DNA of 11,576 bases, taken from assembly GCA_026392325.1 (NCBI GenBank), contig JAPLCH010000217.1, forward strand, positions 1 to 11,576. The letters are read 5' to 3'. Position numbers and translations under genes: made by a program. Below the pieces are notes generated by a model. It searched no databases, was not told where the DNA came from, and saw nothing but the letters and a program-made list of their open reading frames with translations. Below, piece by piece: positions 6,845 through 11,576 of this stretch (position 1 is the first letter of the stretch; the number at the start of each line of letters is the position of its first letter). The DNA comes from Solirubrobacterales bacterium. GTDB lineage: Bacteria > Actinomycetota > Thermoleophilia > Solirubrobacterales > Solirubrobacteraceae.

Positions 6845-7267
6845 CTAACTGCCGACTGCGAGTCGGAGCATGTCGCGCTCACCCTCAAATGTCAATGCTT
6901 CGAGCGCATCATCGACCGGCATCCATTCAGCTGAGTCAACCTCATCGTCATGGTCACTGAAGTCGCCACCTACCTGCCGAAACTCAAAGAAAACCACGGA
7001 CTTGTGAATGGACTTGGCCTCCCGCCGATACCAATACGTGACCTCACCGAGGTCACGTACGAGCTCACAGACAAGACCGGTCTCCTCACGAACCTCACGC
7101 GTGGCAGCCTCCAGCGCCGTCTCGCCAGGGTCAAGATGCCCCTTGGGCAGAGCCAAAGCACTCTTCCCATTTGCAGTCTTCTTCTTGGGAACGATCACGC
7201 AGACCTGTCCATCCTTCAACACAACTCCGCCAGCCGAATGCTCCTCCGGAGCGCCCTTGTAAGTCAC
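6845..7267 (-). CDS. Nudix hydrolase
   Basis: 140 residues with a perfect Nudix box at 43-65: G-x5-E-x7-R-E-V-x-E-E-x-G-L, starting at GHLDPGE (Gly43, Glu49) and continuing REVREETGL (Glu58, Glu61, Glu62 as metal ligands). The N-terminal SAGGVVLKDGQVCVIVPKKK and ALALPKGHLDPGE segments resemble Nudix enzymes acting on nucleoside polyphosphates or related diphosphates. The substrate cannot be read from the sequence. The GTG start (7265-7267) overlaps the regulator's stop by 4 bp (GTGA), so the two are probably translationally coupled. It lacks extra domains and has normal length. Confidence 0.92.
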   Translation of the reverse strand: MTYKGAPEEHSAGGVVLKDGQVCVIVPKKKTANGKSALALPKGHLDPGETALEAATREVREETGLVCELVRDLGEVTYWYRREAKSIHKSVVFFEFRQVGGDFSDHDDEVDSAEWMPVDDALEALTFEGERDMLRLAVGS

Positions 7268-7962
7268 CAGACCCAGCCCTCAAGCGCAGGTGGGTCAATG
7301 ACCACCATGCGGCCGCGTCCCTGCTGAACAACCCCTGCTCGAGAAAGCTCTGCAAGGAATCGACTTGCCGACTCCCGTGAGGTCCCTGCGAGCTGCGCAA
7401 TTTCCGCCTGCGTGGCAACAATCTTCGTAGGACCAGGACCCGCGCCTTCTGCTCGAGCACGATCCACGAGCTCCCGGATCGCAGCCGCAACACGGCCTTG
7501 AACTGTTTGAAAAGAACGACGCTCAATTCGCTGGTTTGCAATCCGAAGGCGCCGAGCCAAAGCGGATGCGAGGGCAAGCCCAAGCTCTGGGTTTGCGACC
7601 ACTTGGGCCTTCAGATCAGATCCGAGAATTGCAAGAGTCTCAACATCGTCAAGCGCCTCCACCGTGGCAGAGCGGGTCTCAGCGTCAAAAAGAGAGAACT
7701 CGCCAAAGATGTCACCGGGGCCAAAGTTGCCAAGTGTGATCTGCCGGCCATCCGGATGCTCACCGATCGCCCGGGCATGTCCCGACCTGATTACGTAACA
7801 GGCCTCGCCCGGATCCCCAACATGGAAAATCGCTGTCCCAGAAGGGAATGCGCGCGGTACCGCCACTGCGGCAATGTGCCTCAGAGCATCCTCCGGGAGC
7901 GTAGAAAACAGCCGGGTTGAACCGAGCAGTTCGGCGGTATCAAGTGTGGTTTCAGAAGTCAT
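7264..7962 (-). CDS. Crp/Fnr-family transcriptional regulator
   Basis: 232 residues. An N-terminal cyclic-nucleotide-binding fold spans ~15-125 and includes the phosphate-binding cassette GEFSLFDAETRSATVEA, with Glu88 and Arg97-Ser98 in positions corresponding to the cAMP-contacting residues of E. coli CRP. A long dimerisation helix (~128-150) follows. The C-terminal winged helix-turn-helix has TQAEIAQLAGTSRESASRFLAEL (~184-206). Its recognition helix keeps the Arg196-Glu197...Arg201 triad that reads TGTGA half-sites in CRP. This fits a cAMP-responsive dimer, though the ligand is not proven. No iron-sulphur cysteines of the Fnr type are seen. The ATG at 7960-7962 overlaps the GDPD stop (ATGA) and its own stop overlaps the Nudix start. 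A matching palindrome upstream of the unit suggests autoregulation. Confidence 0.93.
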   Translation of the reverse strand: MTSETTLDTAELLGSTRLFSTLPEDALRHIAAVAVPRAFPSGTAIFHVGDPGEACYVIRSGHARAIGEHPDGRQITLGNFGPGDIFGEFSLFDAETRSATVEALDDVETLAILGSDLKAQVVANPELGLALASALARRLRIANQRIERRSFQTVQGRVAAAIRELVDRARAEGAGPGPTKIVATQAEIAQLAGTSRESASRFLAELSRAGVVQQGRGRMVVIDPPALEGWVW

Positions 7963-8687
7963 GCGGGTGCAAGTGCTGTTTTAAATAAGCGTGGGTCATT
8001 ACTGATAATGCCAGCAACTCCGATCCGTGCCATCTCTTGCATGCGACTTGCATCATCAACTGTCCACACAAACAGCTCTCCGCCTGCCTCTCGAACAGCG
8101 TCATTAAGTGCCTCGGTGGCCACACACCAGTGCGCCATCACACAGTCGATCACCCCACGCCTGATGCGGTCCGAGGCCTCTCCGGGCAAGGATCGGCGCA
8201 GCCACATGACCATCCCCAAAGCTGGCAGGAAAGTCAACGGGTTCTTGGTCCAGTCCCGACTTGCCTTTGGTACTGACCAGCCCACACGGACAGTGGGAGC
8301 AGCGCGCTTGATTGCCTCAAGCGACCGCTCGTACTGGGATGACACCAGGGACCGGGATGCCATTCCACTTTCAATCAGTGCGTGACCAACACGGGCCTCG
8401 TACCCCGGAAGTTTGAGGTCAACATCAAATTCAATCCCGTCGAACTTGGGTGAAGAAAGGTGGGCGAGCGCTGCACCCAGAGTCACAGGCTTCCTCGCTG
8501 AAAGGTCATGAAGATCATGAGCCAAAACCAACTCGGAGTGAGGATCACGGGGGCTGCGAGGGAGAACGTCAAACTCGATCATGTCGACGCCTGTGGCCAA
8601 GGCTGCGTCAAAACTCTCCAGGGTGTTTCCCTGATGCATTGCATGTGCGCCCTTGTGGCCCACCCGGACAAGCTTGCTTGAGTTCAT
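7959..8687 (-). CDS. Glycerophosphodiester phosphodiesterase family protein (GDPD)
   Basis: 242 residues, a single GDPD TIM-barrel. The family hydrolyses glycerophosphodiesters to glycerol 3-phosphate and an alcohol. Visible motifs: GHKGAH with catalytic His11, GNTLESF, MIEFDV with metal ligands Glu38 and Asp40, LAHDLHD with the second catalytic His57, EFDVDLK (86-92), and the C-terminal VWTVDDASRMQEM and GVAGIISNDP. The common Pro-Glu-Asn-Thr motif reads Gln-Gly-Asn-Thr here. No signal peptide is seen, so it is probably cytoplasmic. The frame is open to 8777, but ATG 8685-8687 is preferred: GGAGG sits 6 nt before it and the protein then begins right at the conserved core. Its stop overlaps the Crp-type gene (ATGA). 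It heads the four-gene unit. Confidence 0.92.
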   Translation of the reverse strand: MNSSKLVRVGHKGAHAMHQGNTLESFDAALATGVDMIEFDVLPRSPRDPHSELVLAHDLHDLSARKPVTLGAALAHLSSPKFDGIEFDVDLKLPGYEARVGHALIESGMASRSLVSSQYERSLEAIKRAAPTVRVGWSVPKASRDWTKNPLTFLPALGMVMWLRRSLPGEASDRIRRGVIDCVMAHWCVATEALNDAVREAGGELFVWTVDDASRMQEMARIGVAGIISNDPRLFKTALAPA

Positions 8688-8712
8688 AACTGCCTCCATC
8701 CACGCATCGCTG

Positions 8713-8730
8713 TGTGATTCATTGATCACA
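8713..8730 (-). promoter_or_regulatory. Candidate Crp-type operator upstream of the GDPD-crp-Nudix-ASCH unit
   Basis: TGTGAT (8713-8718) and ATCACA (8725-8730) form a perfect 6-bp inverted repeat around a 6-nt centre, containing the classic TGTGA/TCACA half-sites. It lies ~26 nt upstream of the GDPD start. The half-sites are set 2 bp further apart than in the E. coli CRP consensus (N8 instead of N6 between TGTGA and TCACA). Confidence 0.55.
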
Positions 8731-8749
8731 ACCCCCACTGTAGGGCGCA

Positions 8750-8768
8750 GTTTCGGTTTTCCCGAAAC
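8750..8768 (-). terminator. Hairpin after rmlB
   Basis: GTTTCGG (8750-8756) pairs with CCGAAAC (8762-8768) around a 5-nt loop, 33 bp downstream of the rmlB stop. No U-run follows on the minus strand, so termination would be weak or factor-dependent. Confidence 0.35.
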
Positions 8769-8800
8769 AGTCCTCAAAGACCGTCCACAGAAACGAGACT

Positions 8801-9802
8801 TCAGCTGAGCTCTCGTCCGTACTGTTTAGCGTAGTACTCGCGGTAATCACCGGAGCGAATTGACTCCCACCAGCCTGGATTGTCGCGGTACCAAGAGACC
8901 GTGAGTTCAAGTCCACGGTCAAAGTCTGTGCGGGCCTTCCAACCCAATCCCTCGAGCTTGGCCGATGACAGCGAGTAACGCCAGTCGTGGCCCGGACGGT
9001 CGGTGACATGCTCGATGAGGTCCTCACTCGCACCAGTCTGGTCAATGATCCGCTTGATCACTTCCATGTTGGTGCACTCGTCTGGACCACCACAGTTGTA
9101 GACCTCGCCAGCAACACCGTGATCAAGCACATGGCCGATGCCACGACCGAAATCCTCAACAAACAGCCAGTTGCGGACTTGCATGCCGTTGCCATAAACC
9201 GGAAGGGGATCGCCATGCATTGCGTTCAGCACCATCAGCGGAATCAGCTTCTCCGGATACTGGTACGGACCGTAGTTGTTTGAACCACGCGCGATTGATG
9301 TCTGTAGATCGAAGGTGTGGAAATAGCTCTCAACCAGAAGGTCAGCACCCGTCTTGGTAGCGCTGTAAGGAGATGAAGGCTGGAGCGGAGATTCCTCCGT
9401 GAACGAACCCTCCTCAATTGATCCATAGACCTCGTCAGTCGAAACTTGGACATAACGAAGCTCATTCCGCCGGGCCTCTTCCAGCAAGGTGTATGTCCCC
9501 TGCCCGTTGGTGACTACGAAGGCGTCGGGTTCCGCGATTGAACGGTCCACATGGGTTTCCGCCGCGAAGTTGACAATCGCATCGACACCCTTGGCAGCTT
9601 CAGCCACTGCCTCCGGGTCCTCAATCGCCCCATGGACAAGACCCAGATAGCGCGGGTTGCCCTCCAAGTCGGCGAGGTTCTCCCGGCGACCAGCGTAGGT
9701 CAGCTTGTCAAGGACGATGATCTCATCGTCGCTTTCGTTAAGCCTCAGCCGTACAAAGTTTGAGCCGATAAATCCGGCGCCACCACAAACCAGCAGTTTC
9801 AT
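8801..9802 (-). CDS. rmlB: dTDP-glucose 4,6-dehydratase
   Basis: 333 residues, full length for RmlB. It catalyses the second step of dTDP-L-rhamnose synthesis (dTDP-glucose to dTDP-4-keto-6-deoxyglucose) with tightly bound NAD. It is an extended short-chain dehydrogenase: nucleotide-binding GGAGFIG at 7-13, FAAETHVDRSI at 79-89, catalytic STDEVYG at 121-127 (Thr122, Asp123, Glu124), Tyr146-x3-Lys150 in YSATK, and RGSNNYGPYQYPEKLIP plus VRNWLFVEDF further on. The C-terminus holds the DRPGHDWRYSL block typical of RmlB. The ATG at 9800-9802 overlaps the rmlD stop by 4 bp (ATGA), so the two genes are probably translationally coupled. Unlike its upstream neighbours, this gene appears intact. Confidence 0.97.
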   Translation of the reverse strand: MKLLVCGGAGFIGSNFVRLRLNESDDEIIVLDKLTYAGRRENLADLEGNPRYLGLVHGAIEDPEAVAEAAKGVDAIVNFAAETHVDRSIAEPDAFVVTNGQGTYTLLEEARRNELRYVQVSTDEVYGSIEEGSFTEESPLQPSSPYSATKTGADLLVESYFHTFDLQTSIARGSNNYGPYQYPEKLIPLMVLNAMHGDPLPVYGNGMQVRNWLFVEDFGRGIGHVLDHGVAGEVYNCGGPDECTNMEVIKRIIDQTGASEDLIEHVTDRPGHDWRYSLSSAKLEGLGWKARTDFDRGLELTVSWYRDNPGWWESIRSGDYREYYAKQYGRELS

Positions 9803-10611
9803 CCTTGTTCCTCCACTGTCTTTCTAGCCTCAATGTAGTCATCCAAGCCTTGTGTCCACGCAGGCAAGATGGGCGTGTCACTCCTGGTTGCTTCCAAAAC
9901 ACTGTTTGCAGGCCTTGGGGCCGGCCTCACAAATTGATCGCTCGTCGTTGGCGTCAGATCACATGGTGTTCCAGTCCGCTCGAAGATCTCCTTCGCAAAC
10001 CCGAACCATGTTGTCTCTCCCGCTCCTGCGCAATGGTGAATGCCACCCGCCCCGGAGTCAAGGGAAATGTCAAGCAACGCCTCCGCCAGATGCGCAGTGT
10101 TGGTCGGGCAACCACGCTGGTCGTCAACAACCGAGACAGCGCCCCGGTCAACCGCCAACTTGAGCATCGTCTCAACAAAGTTCGCGCCGTCGACACCGAA
10201 CAGCCATGCGGTTCGCACGATTGAGTGCCGGTCACCTGCAGCCAGCACATTCAACTCGCCCGCAAGCTTGGTCCGACCATAAGCGGACCTTGGGGCTGTC
10301 GGATCGGACTCCACATAAGCGCCTTGCTTGTTGCCGTCAAAGACATAGTCAGTTGAAACCTGGATCAGACGCGGGCCCGCAAGTGCAAGAACGTTCGGAC
10401 CATCACCATTGACAACAAGCGCCTCGGCTTCGTGCTCCTCGGCTCCGTCCACATCCGTCCATGCAGCGCAGTTGATGATTGCGTCCGGAGCAATGTCGGA
10501 GACGGCGGAAGTCACGGCCTCAACCTGACTGATGTCCAGCTCACCGCGAGTCAGGCCGGTTGCTTTGAGTCCACGCGCTGCTGCTGCCCGGAGTACATCC
10601 CGACCGAGCAT
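9799..10611 (-). CDS. rmlD: dTDP-4-dehydrorhamnose reductase, N-terminally truncated
   Basis: 270 residues from ATG 10609-10611. RmlD performs the last step of dTDP-L-rhamnose synthesis, reducing dTDP-4-keto-rhamnose with NAD(P)H. Family features: INCAAWTDVDGAE (46-58), STDYVFDG (86-93), catalytic Tyr111-x3-Lys115 in YGRTK, and the C-terminal PANSVLEA block. The protein begins at MLGRDV, which in ordinary RmlD is preceded by about ten residues forming the first strand and the G-x-x-G-x-x-G motif. Upstream the frame reads only AWG before running into other sequence, with a TGA 27 nt before the ATG and no alternative start codon. So the first glycine and beta-strand are missing. This coincides with the abnormal end of rmlA. 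As written the product should bind NAD(P)H poorly or not at all. Confidence 0.9.
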   Translation of the reverse strand: MLGRDVLRAAAARGLKATGLTRGELDISQVEAVTSAVSDIAPDAIINCAAWTDVDGAEEHEAEALVVNGDGPNVLALAGPRLIQVSTDYVFDGNKQGAYVESDPTAPRSAYGRTKLAGELNVLAAGDRHSIVRTAWLFGVDGANFVETMLKLAVDRGAVSVVDDQRGCPTNTAHLAEALLDISLDSGAGGIHHCAGAGETTWFGFAKEIFERTGTPCDLTPTTSDQFVRPAPRPANSVLEATRSDTPILPAWTQGLDDYIEARKTVEEQG

Positions 10612-11576
10612 TCCCCACGCTCGAGTTATCTCCGACCATCAGTCGGTAAGCCCTGGGCTGACGGTCATCACGGGAAACGGTGACATTGCGACCTAGAAGC
10701 GAAGATTCCATACGGCCTGGAAGGTCGCGAACCTCGGACCCGGTCAGGAGGATCGAGTGTTCGATTTCCGCACGCTCAATGGTGCAGTCCTCAGCAATGG
10801 CCGAATATGGACCCACATAACAATCGGTCAATGTGGTGCCAGCGCCAATAATGGCCGGGCCTCGCACGGTTGAGCGGATCAGCTTGGCGCCAGCTTCGAT
10901 CACCACCGGTCCCTCAGTTTGGCTGTCAATCAACTCTCCGTCAATCCGGTGCGTAAGAGCTCCGAGAATCAGACGGTTGGCTTCCAACATGTCCTCAAGT
11001 CGTCCAGTGTCCTTCCGCCAGCCCTCAACGATGTGCGGATCGACACGACCACCGTTGTCAACGATGTACTGGGTTGCATCGGTGATTTCCAACTCTCCAC
11101 GAGGGGAAGGCTCAATTGCCTTCGCGGCCGCATGAATAGCTGAAGTGAACATGTAGACGCCGACAAGGGCGAGATTGCTCTTTGGCTCCGAAGGCTTCTC
11201 CACCAGATTGATGATTCCCCCATCCGGGCCAAGCTCAGCCACGCCGAAGTTCTCCGGATCGGGAACCTCAGTCAAAAGGATCATGGCGTCGCGGCCACCT
11301 TTTCGGAACTCCTCCACAAGGGGCTCCATGCCACCTTGGAGCAGGTTGTCACCCAAGTACATGACGAAGGGCGAGTCCCCCAGAAACGGCTCGGCTGTAA
11401 GAACTGCATGAGCAAGGCCAAGTGGATCGTCTTGGACGATGTACTCAATGCGAAGTCCAAATCGGGACCCGTCACCTGCAGCTTCGCGAATCTCGTCTCC
11501 GGTCTCCGGAGCGATGATGATCCCGACCTCTTCAATCCCAGCGGCCGCCATTGCTTCAATGCCGTAAAAAAGCACT
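10541..11576 (-). CDS. rmlA: Glucose-1-phosphate thymidylyltransferase, long form (5' end beyond window; 3' end abnormal)
   Basis: RmlA makes dTDP-glucose from dTTP and glucose 1-phosphate, the first step to dTDP-L-rhamnose. The window starts inside the gene: the N-terminal ~36 residues with the G-x-G-T-R-L signature lie beyond the right edge. Visible are LFYGIEAMAAAGIEEVGII, the metal-binding Asp in YLGDNLL, VEKPSEPKSNLALVGVYMF and RGELEITD. A left-handed beta-helix region (IEAGAKLI, IIGAGTTLTDCYVGPYSAI) follows, typical of the long actinobacterial/archaeal form. Family-like sequence ends at MVGDNSSVG (codon 10613-10615), where the normal protein would stop within a few residues. Instead the frame continues for 24 unrelated residues inside rmlD to a stop at 10541-10543. 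The odd tail and the truncated rmlD start point to one deletion at the junction. Confidence 0.92.
   Translation of the reverse strand, partial: VLFYGIEAMAAAGIEEVGIIIAPETGDEIREAAGDGSRFGLRIEYIVQDDPLGLAHAVLTAEPFLGDSPFVMYLGDNLLQGGMEPLVEEFRKGGRDAMILLTEVPDPENFGVAELGPDGGIINLVEKPSEPKSNLALVGVYMFTSAIHAAAKAIEPSPRGELEITDATQYIVDNGGRVDPHIVEGWRKDTGRLEDMLEANRLILGALTHRIDGELIDSQTEGPVVIEAGAKLIRSTVRGPAIIGAGTTLTDCYVGPYSAIAEDCTIERAEIEHSILLTGSEVRDLPGRMESSLLGRNVTVSRDDRQPRAYRLMVGDNSSVGNARSGCTPGSSSAWTQSNRPDSR

Noticed and set aside
8688..8777. Longer N-terminus for the GDPD protein starting at 8777
   Set aside because: The extra 30 residues precede the conserved GHKGA core and span the Crp-type palindrome and the GGAGG ribosome-binding site; ATG 8687 is better placed.
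8801..9045. Minus-strand open frame starting at 9045 overlapping the end of rmlB
   Set aside because: It is a frame-shifted shadow of the RmlB C-terminus, which is itself intact and family-like to its stop.
10541..10612. Last 24 residues of the rmlA frame as a genuine extended C-terminus
   Set aside because: They overlap rmlD in another frame, resemble no RmlA tail and begin exactly where rmlD is truncated, so a junction deletion explains them better.

Overview
This 11.6-kb window looks like chromosomal DNA of a GC-rich bacterium, most likely an actinomycetote. Pointers are the long-form RmlA with a beta-helical tail, a groESL operon under a CIRCE operator, frequent GTG starts with ATGA/GTGA overlaps, and a secreted arylsulfotransferase-fold protein. 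Thermoleophilia-like bacteria would fit, but that placement is an impression from protein flavour, not a search. Almost all genes lie on the minus strand; the arylsulfotransferase-like gene is the only clear plus-strand gene.

Left part (1-2314): a partial, strongly GC3-biased gene for a secreted, cysteine-rich protein with an Asp/Gly/Ser linker and a lysine-rich tail runs off the left edge. Next comes a decayed acyltransferase-3 (OafA-like) gene that lacks its N-terminal part and carries a one-base frameshift. About 300 bp without a convincing gene follow. Middle (2315-6430): a secreted ASST-like protein (plus) converges on a small four-helix membrane protein (minus). A very strong intrinsic terminator separates the latter from groL. 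groS-groL form an operon with a good promoter and a CIRCE operator. groL has an apparent 26-nt deletion that throws its last ~80 codons out of frame.

Right part (6430-11576): a tight four-gene unit encodes a glycerophosphodiester phosphodiesterase, a Crp/Fnr-type regulator, a Nudix hydrolase and an ASCH-domain protein. The first three genes overlap by 4 bp each. A TGTGAT-N6-ATCACA palindrome lies just upstream and matches the recognition-helix residues of the unit's own regulator, suggesting autoregulation. Upstream of this unit is the dTDP-L-rhamnose cluster rmlA-rmlD-rmlB. The rmlA/rmlD junction also appears deleted: the end of rmlA and the first ~10 codons of rmlD, including the first glycine of its nucleotide-binding motif, are missing.

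The most notable overall pattern is lesions in three separate gene contexts within one window, two of them in normally essential genes (groL, rmlD). This means either uncorrected assembly/consensus deletions or real decay of duplicated genes. I see no CRISPR array, tRNA, rRNA or intact mobile element. I found no clearly new system; the best candidates for new biology are the cysteine-rich secreted protein and the self-regulated GDPD-Crp-Nudix-ASCH unit.
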